From: Acidobacteriota bacterium
Lineage (GTDB): Bacteria; Acidobacteriota; Terriglobia; Acidiferrales; UBA7541
DNA length: 64,000 bases
Direction of reading: 5' to 3'
Assembly: GCA_013289715.1 (NCBI GenBank)
Contig: JABCZJ010000010.1
Location: 62,001-126,000, forward strand
Of the stretch, positions 9,713-18,371 are shown piece by piece. How positions within the stretch are numbered: position 1 is the stretch's first letter; each line of letters starts with the position of its first letter. Under the pieces are notes generated by a model, which had not been told where the DNA came from, searched no databases, and saw only the letters and a program-made list of their open reading frames with translations. The position numbers and the translations under genes were made by a program.

Positions 9713-10773
9713 CTGCTCCATCGAAAAATCGTGATATATCGCTAGCCTCCGTTGAGCCGCTCGCGAGGCCCAACCCCAGCTCGCCCGCTAGCCACCCGCA
9801 TCGTCTGCTCCACGCGCCGCTCCACGCGCATATGAAGAAGTCGCTTCGGGTCATGAAATTTGGTGGTACGTCGGTCGCGGACGCTTCTTGCATCACGAAA
9901 GTCGCTCACATCGTTCGGGACGCCGTGCACCAGAGCTCTGTCGCAGTAGTTGTTTCCGCAATGAGCGGTGTCACCAGCAAGCTCATCGAAGCGGCCGCCC
10001 AAGCGGAAGCAGGAAACCGCCGTGGGGTCGCCTCGATATTTGAAGAACTGCGCGAGCGGCATCTGTCGGTGGTAAGCGCGCTAGTCCATTCAACCCACAA
10101 GCGGCAGCGTCTTGACCGCAAGCTGCGCGCGCTCGTTCAAACAGCCGGCGTTCTCTGCGAAGACGTGCTGTCCCGGCGCGAGTTGACGCTGCGTGTGTGC
10201 GATTCGATCACAGCTCTGGGCGAGCGCCTCTCGGTTCTTCTCGTCGCAGCCGCGCTCGCAGAACATGAAGTGGCGAGCGAAGCGATCGATGCAACCGAAC
10301 TCGTCGTAACGGACGCCAACCATGGTGCTGCGGAGCCCCTCATGGAGCTGACGCGTGAGCGTTGTGAAGCGCGCCTCCGTCCCCTATTGTTGCGCGGCAT
10401 CGTTCCGGTAGTGACTGGCTTCATCGGTGCCACGGTGGACGGCGCCCTCACAACTCTTGGACGCAACAGCTCAGACTTTTCCGGGACGATTCTGGGTGCG
10501 GCTCTCGATGCAGACGAGGTTACTCTGTGGACGGATGTAGACGGCGTTCTGACCGCTGATCCTAAGATCGTGCCCGATGCTCGCTCGATACTCGAAATGT
10601 CATATCCGGAGGCGTGCGCTCTCGCAGAAAGCGGCGCCAAAGTTCTGCATCCGAAAACGCTGCGCCCCATCATGCAACGCGGCATTCCCCTCTTGATCCG
10701 CAACACTTTCGCTCCCGATCGCCCGGGCACGAAGATTACCGCCAGCGGCCCGCGCCACGGCACTCGCAGCTAG
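9709..10773 (+). CDS. Aspartokinase-like amino acid kinase lacking ACT domains
   Basis: The start at 9709 overlaps the ATP-grasp stop; an inner ATG at 9832 (beginning MKKSLRVMKFGGTSV) fits family N-termini better, so the first 41 residues may not be translated. The kinase domain is complete: KFGGTSVAD; the TLGRNSSDFSG phosphate loop (usually GRGGSD); EVTLWTDVDGVLTADPKIV; and GAKVLHPKTLRP. It stops right after NTFAPDRPGTKI, where ordinary aspartokinases continue into two regulatory ACT domains of about 150 residues. It would phosphorylate aspartate or a similar acid without lysine/threonine feedback. Pairing with an ATP-grasp ligase suggests a dedicated biosynthetic role, which is an inference. 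Confidence 0.85.
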   Translation: MTAPSKNRDISLASVEPLARPNPSSPASHPHRLLHAPLHAHMKKSLRVMKFGGTSVADASCITKVAHIVRDAVHQSSVAVVVSAMSGVTSKLIEAAAQAEAGNRRGVASIFEELRERHLSVVSALVHSTHKRQRLDRKLRALVQTAGVLCEDVLSRRELTLRVCDSITALGERLSVLLVAAALAEHEVASEAIDATELVVTDANHGAAEPLMELTRERCEARLRPLLLRGIVPVVTGFIGATVDGALTTLGRNSSDFSGTILGAALDADEVTLWTDVDGVLTADPKIVPDARSILEMSYPEACALAESGAKVLHPKTLRPIMQRGIPLLIRNTFAPDRPGTKITASGPRHGTRS

Positions 10774-10813
10774 AAATCGCTCGGGCCAACTCGCAACACC
10801 ACCGCGAGCCTGC

Positions 10814-11902
10814 TTAATACAATTTCGCAAGTAGCGCGCGCGCCGTTTTCCAAGCGTACAACCTGACGCCAAGAAAAGTCCCGAAGGTATTGGTGATTAA
10901 GTCCGTCGTGCCCGAATCTCGGGTCGGCAGGCGGGACTGCAAGACCTCTATCGTCAGACTGACAGCGAACCCCAAGACAACCGTGGTCCAGCGGGCATGT
11001 TTGATCGGTCGCACCGATGACCAGTAGGCACAGAAGAAGAAACCCAGAGGAATAAAGCCAACGATGTTCACAAGAATATCTTTCCAATAACTCGGACTCG
11101 GTCTGAATTCCTTCCAGAAAGGTTCCAGGAACAGCTGATGCAAAAGCGTGAAGCGTTTCGGAATATACAAATCGATTCCAGAACGGACATCGTTGTGAAC
11201 GACGTTCCCGGTACGTTCATGGAACAGGTACACACCGATCGCGCGTTCGTTTCCCGAAAGCTCCGGTCGCCCCTGTGTTGTCCAGGATTGATAGTGCCGA
11301 AAGACTTCGGTCGGAGCGAGTTCCTGCTGATAAAGTGCGAGCCCCTTTAGCTGACCCGGCCAGCCACTCTTGCCGATCGGTGAGGTACCGAGCACCAATT
11401 GGCCCGCGCATTGCTTGCCAACTCGAATCCCGGGGAACGATCGCGCGAGGTTGCCGTCAACATACATCGCGCTCTGCTCCGCGCCTGACGTTATGGTAAT
11501 AAACACCGGCTCGAGCCGCCGGAAAACACCGTCAGTACCGATGATCTGAGTTCGGTTCTGATCACCCACGATCTGGCGGCTCAATATGAGGAGCCCATGA
11601 TACTGCTGCAACAAAAACTGCAGAGGATCTTGCGGCGTATAGAACGCCAGCAGGGTACTCGAAGCGCTCGCACTGTCAGGTTGCAACCAGATCTCAAGAC
11701 TACAGGAAGCTTCACCCTGCGCATCTGCCACCACAAATTCGCCGGCACTCCAAATGGTTCCGTACCGCCCAAACCGGACGCCATTCTGGTTTCCGAGCCA
11801 TGTCACCGTGTTCCGGGGACGCTCGAACGGCGCAAGCCCAGCCACCAAAATGCCCAGCAAAACCAACACACAGATGAGGCCCGGTATTCTTGCGCGAGTC
11901 AT
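10814..11902 (-). CDS. LamG-VanZ membrane protein
   Basis: 362 residues. A first membrane segment lies near 7-25. A concanavalin A/LamG-like beta domain spans about 60-215 (for example SLEIWLQPDS, and VDGNLARSFPG followed by KGLALYQQELAP). A C-terminal VanZ-like domain follows from about 265 (DILVNIVGFIPLGFFF, TIEVLQSRLPTRDSGTTDL, then NTFGTFLG). VanZ proteins are small membrane proteins, one of which gives low-level teicoplanin resistance in enterococci; the function of this fusion is unknown. The LamG part would sit outside the membrane. It converges with the aspartokinase-like gene. Confidence 0.85.
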   Translation of the reverse strand: MTRARIPGLICVLVLLGILVAGLAPFERPRNTVTWLGNQNGVRFGRYGTIWSAGEFVVADAQGEASCSLEIWLQPDSASASSTLLAFYTPQDPLQFLLQQYHGLLILSRQIVGDQNRTQIIGTDGVFRRLEPVFITITSGAEQSAMYVDGNLARSFPGIRVGKQCAGQLVLGTSPIGKSGWPGQLKGLALYQQELAPTEVFRHYQSWTTQGRPELSGNERAIGVYLFHERTGNVVHNDVRSGIDLYIPKRFTLLHQLFLEPFWKEFRPSPSYWKDILVNIVGFIPLGFFFCAYWSSVRPIKHARWTTVVLGFAVSLTIEVLQSRLPTRDSGTTDLITNTFGTFLGVRLYAWKTARALLAKLY

Positions 11903-12022
11903 TTTCCTCGTTGCTTATGAAGTTGAGGATCGAAAACGAGCATCTGAATTGATAGATTACCAGCGATGCTGCAAAGGAACGACCACGAACGGATCCGCAG
12001 ATGTCCGGCTAAACTATAAACC

Positions 12023-13141
12023 GTGGAACAAGCTAACATCGTGATCATCGGCGGCGGCGTCGTGGGCTGCGCGATTGCTCGCGCCCTCTCCGCCCGCTGG
12101 GGTGACGTCTTTGTTCTGGAAGCGCTGCCAAAAATCGGGATGGGCGCCAGTTCGCGCAATAGCGGCGTCATTCATTCCGGCCTCTACTATCCGCCGCGCT
12201 CCTTGAAAGCTCGCCATTGCCTCCGCGGCAATCAATTGACCTACGAATTTTGCGCCGCTCATGGAGTCCCGCATCGTCGCACCGGCAAGCTGGTAATCGC
12301 ATCGTCGCCCGCGGAATCAGAAGAACTCGCTGCACTCATGAGAACCGGTGAAACCAATGGCGTCGAGAACATGCAAATCATCGATCGCGCCGCAATTCGA
12401 GCGCGTGAACCACACGTCGCAGGCTTCCAGGCCATCGAAATTCCGTCCACCGGAATCGTCGGCAGCGAAGAACTCGTCAAAGCTTACGCGCGCATCGCAA
12501 CGGATCAAGGCGCCCACATCGTGGTTCAGGCGAAAGTCGAACGGCTAGAGCCGACGCGCGACGCTATACGCGTCTTCAGCACAGCCGGCGAGATCGAAAC
12601 GCGCTGTCTGGTGAATAGCGCTGGACTGTATGCAGACGAAGTCGCCCAGCTGCTCGGCTCAGCGATGGCCGACCACCGGATCTATCCCGTGCGCGGCGAA
12701 TATTGCGAGCTGCAGCGATCCAGGCAGGATTGGATTCGCGGCCTGGTGTACCCGTTGCCGCATCCCGAAGGTGTGAGCCTCGGCGTGCACTTGACAAAAA
12801 CAGTTTGGGGCAACGTTCTGGTTGGCCCTACGGCGCGTTACCTCGACGACAAAAACAATTACGAACGTGAGCGCGAACCCATCGCAGAATTTGCTCGAAG
12901 CGCGAAGTTGCTTTTGCCGGAACTCGAACCGTCTGATCTCCTGCCGGCCTATTCCGGTATCCGCGCCAAGCTAACTCCTCCGGGCAAGCGTGGAGAAAAA
13001 CGTGTCGCGGATTTTATCATCGCGCGAGATCCGCAATTTCCGTGCGTCGTGCAGTTGATAGGTATCGAATCTCCGGGTCTGACTTCAGCGCCGTCCATCG
13101 CCGACGACGTCCGCGACCTTGCGGCCGAAATTCTCGACTGA
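12023..13141 (+). CDS. lhgO: FAD-dependent oxidoreductase, L-2-hydroxyglutarate oxidase-like
   Basis: 372 residues from a GTG. The N-terminal Rossmann motif IVIIGGGVVGCAIARAL binds FAD. GASSRNSGVIHSGLYYPP is the signature stretch of the LhgO/L2HGDH branch of the DAO family, where the HSGLYY residues line the active site. The C-terminal PAYSGIRAKLTPPG and IGIESPGLTSAPSIA motifs also fit. The known reaction is oxidation of L-2-hydroxyglutarate to 2-oxoglutarate with electrons to the quinone pool or oxygen. A glycerol-3-phosphate or other 2-hydroxyacid substrate is possible. It stands alone, divergent from the VanZ gene by 120 bp. Confidence 0.8.
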   Translation: MEQANIVIIGGGVVGCAIARALSARWGDVFVLEALPKIGMGASSRNSGVIHSGLYYPPRSLKARHCLRGNQLTYEFCAAHGVPHRRTGKLVIASSPAESEELAALMRTGETNGVENMQIIDRAAIRAREPHVAGFQAIEIPSTGIVGSEELVKAYARIATDQGAHIVVQAKVERLEPTRDAIRVFSTAGEIETRCLVNSAGLYADEVAQLLGSAMADHRIYPVRGEYCELQRSRQDWIRGLVYPLPHPEGVSLGVHLTKTVWGNVLVGPTARYLDDKNNYEREREPIAEFARSAKLLLPELEPSDLLPAYSGIRAKLTPPGKRGEKRVADFIIARDPQFPCVVQLIGIESPGLTSAPSIADDVRDLAAEILD

Positions 13142-13254
13142 ACTGTTCTCCGCCGCAAGAAACCTCACGCTGCAGCGCGCAGGTAGAGGAAAGTGGCGCA
13201 CTTCGCGCGCACCTCCGCGACCCGACAGAACGTCGCGTGCGGATGCTACACAAT

Positions 13255-14955
13255 TTAGTTCGAGGGAATTGTGACGGAGACTTCGTTTGAATCCGCACTC
13301 TGAATGTTGCTGGAGTTCACCGCAGTCACATAGTAATAGTAGACTTGGCCGTCGGAAACCGTGCCATCGGAATAACCCGGATTCGCCTCGGGCGAGGAAT
13401 TCAGTTGTGCATACGGCCCGCTGGGTTTCGAACTGCGATACACAAAATATCCAGTCACCGCCGAGCTACTGGGCTCCCACCTGAGCGCCACCGTATGCTG
13501 ACCGGTACCGGTAGCGGGAGCGCTGACTCCAGTCCCGGACAGAGTGACCCTCAGCGGCGAGTTCGCCGCGTTACTTGTGATCGTCAGAGTTCCGCTTAGA
13601 CTGCCTTTCGCCTTCGGGTCGAAATTGACCGTATAGGTTTCAGCCTGCGCGGGATCCAGGGTCACGCCCGCAGCTGACGATCCCAGAACGAATCCGCTTC
13701 CGCTGATGGCGACGCTTGAGATACTGGCGTTCATATTCCCCGTGCTCTTCACCGTCAGCTGATTTGTACCAGAGGAGCCAACCGTCACATTTCCAAAACT
13801 CAGGGCCGTAGCGCTCGGCGTCAGCTGAACCGTAGCAGCCGCGGCGGTCGCGCTTAAATCAATGACCGTCGGCGAGCCCACTGCATTGCTCGTAACCGTA
13901 ATCTTGCCTGCAACGCTGCCTGCGGACACCGCTTTGTATGCCGCTGTGACCGTCGCACTGGTGCCCGGCGCCAAATGAGCGGGGAGCGTAATCCCCGAAA
14001 TCGCGACGCCTGCAACGGATGGCGTGACGCTGGAAATTGTCACCTGCGAGGTGCCTATGTTTTGCAGGCGAATCGTCTGCGTCGTGTCGCTGCCGACCAC
14101 CACGTTTCCGAAGCTGAAGGACGAGGGCGTGGCAGAGAGCGAAGACAACGTTGCCGTCGCATTAATTCCGATCACCACGCTGGGATCGGTGGCATTGCTG
14201 CTAATCGATACATTCCCCGTCAGCGTTCCTGCCGACGAGGGTTTGTAGCTAACCGTCAATTTCGTCGTTTGCCCGCTGGCCAAAGTCATCGGCGCCGTCA
14301 TTCCCGAAACGCTGACTCCCGTTCCCGAAAATGCCACTTTCGAAATCGTCGCCGCTTCGCTGCCCGTATTCGCCAATTCAACTGTCTGAGTTGCCTCGCT
14401 CCCGACGGCTACGCTTCCGAAAGCGATGGAACTCGGAGTAGCGTTCAGCGCCGCAGCAGTCGCACCCGTACCGCTAAGGGCAACCATCGAAGGGGAACCG
14501 GCCGCGTTGCTGGTGATCGTAATCGTTCCATTGTCAGCGTCTCCAGCCGTTGGCTTGAATATCGCAGAAATGGATGCGCTCTGCCCCGCGCTCAGCGACA
14601 GGGGCAGGCGCGGACCGGAAGCGGTGAAGCCTGGGCCTGCTACCGAAATCCCCGAAACCGTCAACATATCATTTCCGGTATTGGTTAGCGTCACCGTCTT
14701 CGTCGCGCTCTGGCCAACCGCCAGGTTGCCAAAACTGACGGCGCTCGGCGATATCTCAATCGAAACACCTGTGACGCTCGAGGGCGTTCCTTTACTGGTA
14801 ACACCGACGCAGCCGGACGTCCCAAGGATCACGAGCAGAGCTACAGCTCCGGAAATCCAGCGCAGGATGGATTCCAGAGCAAATCGCCGGGAACGAATTG
14901 CATCGTTCACGCGAACTCGCTCGAGGATGGGCGCACAAGTCATCACCACGCGCAT
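13255..14955 (-). CDS. Choice-of-anchor-D repeat lipoprotein with C-terminal FN3 domain
   Basis: 566 residues. A hydrophobic segment ends in a lipobox (LGTSGC), so it is probably a lipoprotein; the region before it is long, and a GTG near 14910 could be the real start. Four tandem ~100-residue Ig-like repeats follow, each opening with a PSxxxFGxVxVG pattern and ending SNAxxSPxxxxLSGTG. This is the ASH/HYDIN-type "choice-of-anchor D" repeat. The C-terminal ~85 residues are a fibronectin type III domain (VALRWEPSSSAVTGYFVYRS). It probably acts as a surface spacer or adhesin. It is a paralogue of the next gene upstream. Confidence 0.85.
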   Translation of the reverse strand: MRVVMTCAPILERVRVNDAIRSRRFALESILRWISGAVALLVILGTSGCVGVTSKGTPSSVTGVSIEISPSAVSFGNLAVGQSATKTVTLTNTGNDMLTVSGISVAGPGFTASGPRLPLSLSAGQSASISAIFKPTAGDADNGTITITSNAAGSPSMVALSGTGATAAALNATPSSIAFGSVAVGSEATQTVELANTGSEAATISKVAFSGTGVSVSGMTAPMTLASGQTTKLTVSYKPSSAGTLTGNVSISSNATDPSVVIGINATATLSSLSATPSSFSFGNVVVGSDTTQTIRLQNIGTSQVTISSVTPSVAGVAISGITLPAHLAPGTSATVTAAYKAVSAGSVAGKITVTSNAVGSPTVIDLSATAAAATVQLTPSATALSFGNVTVGSSGTNQLTVKSTGNMNASISSVAISGSGFVLGSSAAGVTLDPAQAETYTVNFDPKAKGSLSGTLTITSNAANSPLRVTLSGTGVSAPATGTGQHTVALRWEPSSSAVTGYFVYRSSKPSGPYAQLNSSPEANPGYSDGTVSDGQVYYYYVTAVNSSNIQSADSNEVSVTIPSN

Positions 14956-14978
14956 TGTCCGACGGGGCAGATTGCCAG

Positions 14979-15086
14979 AACTACTGGCCGAGGGTACACA
15001 CTTGGGACAGGGGCATTACCCTGTACGGCGGGACAGTCTTGCGTTGTAAGTCCGGGGCGACCAGCCGTTTGGGGACTGGTCGTCCC
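14979..15086 (-). promoter_or_regulatory. Leader with strong hairpin upstream of the 4-repeat lipoprotein
   Basis: An 11-bp stem (15054-15064 with 15076-15086, one G-T pair, 11-nt loop) lies about 100 bases upstream of the start at 14955. No T-run follows on either strand, so it is not an obvious terminator. The 9-mer CCAGTAGTT (minus strand, 14979-14987) is 24 nt upstream of the start and recurs upstream of the paralogue. I could not match this region to a known riboswitch. Confidence 0.35.
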
Positions 15087-15146
15087 GAACTGCCTTAGAA
15101 CCGGGGCCTTAGTGCGCTTTCCGAATTCTCGCCCGCCAGACTCCGC

Positions 15147-18077
15147 TTACGGAATTACGGCAGTCGCCTGATTCGAATCCACGCTTTCGACGTCGCTCGA
15201 ATCAACCGCAGTCACCACATAGTAGTAGGTCGTTGCGTCCGCGACCGTGGAATCCGTATAGCCCACCGTCGTAACCGGCGAGGGGTTCAGCTTCGTCGAG
15301 TACGGCCCGTTCGACGTTGTGCCACGATATACGTTGTAGCCGCTCACCGTGGAGGTGCTTGCCGTCCAGGACAATGCCACCGAGTGTGGAGTGACCGACA
15401 CGCCAGTACCCGAAACCGTGATTGTTGATGGTGAGTTCGTCGCGTTGCTCGCGATGCTCACACTTCCGCTCACCAATCCCGCGGCCGCCGGAGCAAATTG
15501 AGCTGTCACCGTCACGGACTGGGTCGGCGTCAGTGTTTCGCCCGAGCTTACGCCGCTCGCGCTGAATCCCGTTCCCGAAACATTTACGCTTGAAATCGTA
15601 ACGTTCGAGTTTCCGTTATTGGTCAGTGTAGTGCTCAACGAGCTGCTGCTTCCCACGTTGACGTTTCCAAAGCTGAGGGTCGACGTACTCAGTCCGAGAA
15701 GGCGTGTCGCGGCGACCCCTGTTCCGCTCAGAGTAATCGAAAGCGGGGAACCAGGTGCGTTGCTCATCAGGGTTATTGTTCCAGCGACGCTTCCTGCCGC
15801 GCTGGGTGCAAAAACGGCGTTGAACGTCGCGGCTTTACCAGACGCGATGGTCACCGGCGCCGTAATCCCCGTCACGCTGAATCCTGCTCCTGCAGCCGTA
15901 ACCGAGGAGATCGTTACCGTCGCGCTGCCACTATTCGTCAGACTGACGCTTTGCGAATTGCTCGTCCCCGTCGTTACGTTGCCGAAGGCCGCAGTCGTAG
16001 GGGTAGCCGCCAGTTGCGGCTGAGTGCCGGCGCCGCTCCAGGCGATCGTCGTCGGAGAGCTCGGCGCGTTGCTCACAATCGAAATGCTTCCGCTTGCGCT
16101 CCCGGCCGTTGTCGGCGCGAACTGCGCGCTGAAGGTGGTGCTCAGCCCCGCGCCCAACGTCAGCGGCGTGCTCAATCCGCTGAGACTCATACCCGCGCCG
16201 GACGGCGTGGCTCCGGAAATCGTCACGCTGGCTGTGCCTGAGTTCGTTAATGTAATGGACTGTGTTCCGTTGCTGCCAACTGCAACCGATCCGAAGTTCA
16301 CGGTTGATGGGTTGGCACCAAGCTGGCCCTGAATTCCCGTTCCGGATAGTGCGATCGCAGTTGGCGAACCCGGAGCATTGCTGACAATCGAAATGCCTCC
16401 CGTCGCAGCTCCCGCGGCGCTTGGTGTAAAGACGGCAGAAAACGAAGCGCTGCTGCCGGCATTGATCGTCATCGGCATGCCTGTGCCGCTCATGCTGAAT
16501 CCAGTGCCCGAAGGCGAAGCGCTGCTAATCGTCAACGTAGCGGTCCCGGCGTTCGTCAGCGTCACCGACCGAGTTCCGGCGCTGCCGACTGACACGTTGC
16601 CAAAGGCCACGCTCGCAGGACTGATCGTAAGTTGGGGTTCGGTAGCGGTTCCCGACCCGGACAAGGCGATCGAAAGTGGCGAACCTGGCGCATTGCTGAC
16701 AATCGAAATGCCGCCCGTCGCGCTTCCCGCCGCTGCCGGTGAGAATTTCGCCGTAAACGAAGTGCTCTGTCCCGCATTCAGCGTCAACGGCGCAGTCAGA
16801 CCGGTCATGCTGAATCCGGTTCCCGATGCGCTGCCTGCCGAAATTCCTACGCTCGCGGTTCCAGAGTTCGTCAAAGTTACGCTGACCGATCCGCTAGCGC
16901 CCACCAGCAGGCTGCCAAAATTGATGCTGGCCGGATTCGCTGTCAGGTTTCCCCGCACGCCCGTCCCGCTGAGCGCGATCGACACCGTCGGATTCGTCGC
17001 GGTGCTGGTGATAGTGATGCCCCCCGCAGCTACGCCCACCGTGGTCGGCGCAAATTGCGCCGTGAAAGTGGTGCTCTGATTCACAGCCAGTGTCAACGGA
17101 GTGGATAGCCCGGTCGCGCTGAAACCTGTGCCGCTCGTGCTGATCGCTGAAATCGTCGCGCTGGCGTTTCCACTGTTCGTCAAGGTAATCGATTGTTGGC
17201 CATTGCCGCCCGTCGTCACATTCCCGAATGCCACACTACCGGGACTGGCGACCAAGGTCGAAGCGGTCGTCACTCCGGTCCCGACCATGGTCAGAACCTG
17301 AGGCGAACCCGGCGCGTTATCCGTGAAGGTGATGCTGCCGGTCGCCGCACCGGCCGATGTCGGCGCAAGTTGCGCGTTGAAGGAAAGACTCTGCCCAGCC
17401 GGCAAGGTCGTTGGCAAGGAGAGCCCGCTGATTCCGAACCCGGTTCCTGCGACCGTCGCTAGATTGATCGTCAGATTGGAGCTTCCACTATTTGTTAGCT
17501 TGACGCTCTGCGTGCTGCTCTGTCCCACAACCACATTTCCAAACGTCAACGCGGACGGAGCAATCGTCAATCCCGTCTGCGTGCCGGTTCCGGTGATGGA
17601 AATCGCCAACGGAGAATTGGAAGCATCACTTACAACCGTCAAGCTGCCGGTTACCGCCCCTGCCGACGTCGGAGCAAACTGAATCTGTATGGTGCTGCTC
17701 TGGCCCACCGCGACCGTTCCGGAAGGATTTCCGCCGATCACCGTGAAACCGGCGCCCGCCAAGGTCGCCCCAGAAATCGTCGCCGTCCCCAGCCCTGTGT
17801 TGGTCACGGTCAAGCTCTGCGTCGCAGTGCTCCCAACGGCGACGCTGCCGAAGCTCACGCTCGTCGCGCTCGGCGAAAGAATTCCTGCACCCGGGTCCGA
17901 TGGCTTCGTTTTCGTCGCGCTCGTGTAGCCAGCGCAGCTTGAAAGCCCCGCAATCGCCAGGATCATCGCAAGCGTGGTTATTAAAACGAAAGGCGTGGTT
18001 GAACGGCGTACTGGTACCCCATCCTGCGAGGTTGCTTTGGCCGTGCTAACTGCGTGTGATTGCGTGTGGGCTGTCAT
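15147..18077 (-). CDS. Eight-repeat choice-of-anchor-D lipoprotein with FN3 domain
   Basis: The start is taken at the ATG at 18077 (MTAHTQ), giving 976 residues; an in-frame start at 18113 is less likely. The signal sequence ends in the lipobox GLSSC. Eight consecutive Ig-like repeats of about 103 residues follow, each with FGxVxxGxxxxQSxTLTNSG and a closing SNAPGSPxxIALSGTG. A C-terminal fibronectin type III domain (VALSWTASTSTVSGYNVYRG) closes the protein. The repeats are similar at DNA level too, so copy number could vary by recombination. The likely role is an extended surface stalk or matrix protein. Confidence 0.87.
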   Translation of the reverse strand: MTAHTQSHAVSTAKATSQDGVPVRRSTTPFVLITTLAMILAIAGLSSCAGYTSATKTKPSDPGAGILSPSATSVSFGSVAVGSTATQSLTVTNTGLGTATISGATLAGAGFTVIGGNPSGTVAVGQSSTIQIQFAPTSAGAVTGSLTVVSDASNSPLAISITGTGTQTGLTIAPSALTFGNVVVGQSSTQSVKLTNSGSSNLTINLATVAGTGFGISGLSLPTTLPAGQSLSFNAQLAPTSAGAATGSITFTDNAPGSPQVLTMVGTGVTTASTLVASPGSVAFGNVTTGGNGQQSITLTNSGNASATISAISTSGTGFSATGLSTPLTLAVNQSTTFTAQFAPTTVGVAAGGITITSTATNPTVSIALSGTGVRGNLTANPASINFGSLLVGASGSVSVTLTNSGTASVGISAGSASGTGFSMTGLTAPLTLNAGQSTSFTAKFSPAAAGSATGGISIVSNAPGSPLSIALSGSGTATEPQLTISPASVAFGNVSVGSAGTRSVTLTNAGTATLTISSASPSGTGFSMSGTGMPMTINAGSSASFSAVFTPSAAGAATGGISIVSNAPGSPTAIALSGTGIQGQLGANPSTVNFGSVAVGSNGTQSITLTNSGTASVTISGATPSGAGMSLSGLSTPLTLGAGLSTTFSAQFAPTTAGSASGSISIVSNAPSSPTTIAWSGAGTQPQLAATPTTAAFGNVTTGTSNSQSVSLTNSGSATVTISSVTAAGAGFSVTGITAPVTIASGKAATFNAVFAPSAAGSVAGTITLMSNAPGSPLSITLSGTGVAATRLLGLSTSTLSFGNVNVGSSSSLSTTLTNNGNSNVTISSVNVSGTGFSASGVSSGETLTPTQSVTVTAQFAPAAAGLVSGSVSIASNATNSPSTITVSGTGVSVTPHSVALSWTASTSTVSGYNVYRGTTSNGPYSTKLNPSPVTTVGYTDSTVADATTYYYVVTAVDSSDVESVDSNQATAVIP

Positions 18078-18371
18078 GTCACAGTCAGTGTAGGGAGCGA
18101 GGTAGAGCCGCAACTACTGGTCAGAGGAACCGAGTTAGTCCAAGGCCCTTCGCCTGTTCAGCCGGCCCATCGCGTACCTGACCCTCACACCCGTACAGGT
18201 GCGCGTAGTCGTTTGCTGGCACACACTTACGCAAGTGTTTGGCTTCGGGTCAGCTGGCCACCGGAAAACGGTTGGCGAAGTTGCGAGCGGGATGAGGCGA
18301 ATGAACCGGAGAAAATCCGTCGTGTGCTAGACTTTAAGCGCGGTCTTTCGAGGAACCCTCGTACTGGTGCG
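18078..18371. promoter_or_regulatory. Divergent promoter region of the repeat lipoprotein and VanZ-LamG gene
   Basis: About 290 bases between divergent starts. On the minus strand the 9-mer CCAGTAGTT (18112-18120) sits 35 nt upstream of the lipoprotein start, matching the leader of its paralogue. A palindrome ACACTT-GCGT-AAGTGT lies near 18224-18239. No canonical -10/-35 pair is evident. Confidence 0.35.

Noticed and set aside
14956..15146. Cyclic di-GMP riboswitch upstream of the repeat lipoprotein
   Set aside because: I looked for the GEMM-I conserved strings and did not find them.
13255..18077. CRISPR or satellite-like array
   Set aside because: The repetition is coding, with ~100-residue Ig-like units and no short identical repeats with spacers.
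18060..18371. Upstream extension of the VanZ-LamG protein
   Set aside because: No Shine-Dalgarno, signal or conserved sequence; the membrane protein begins naturally at 18372.
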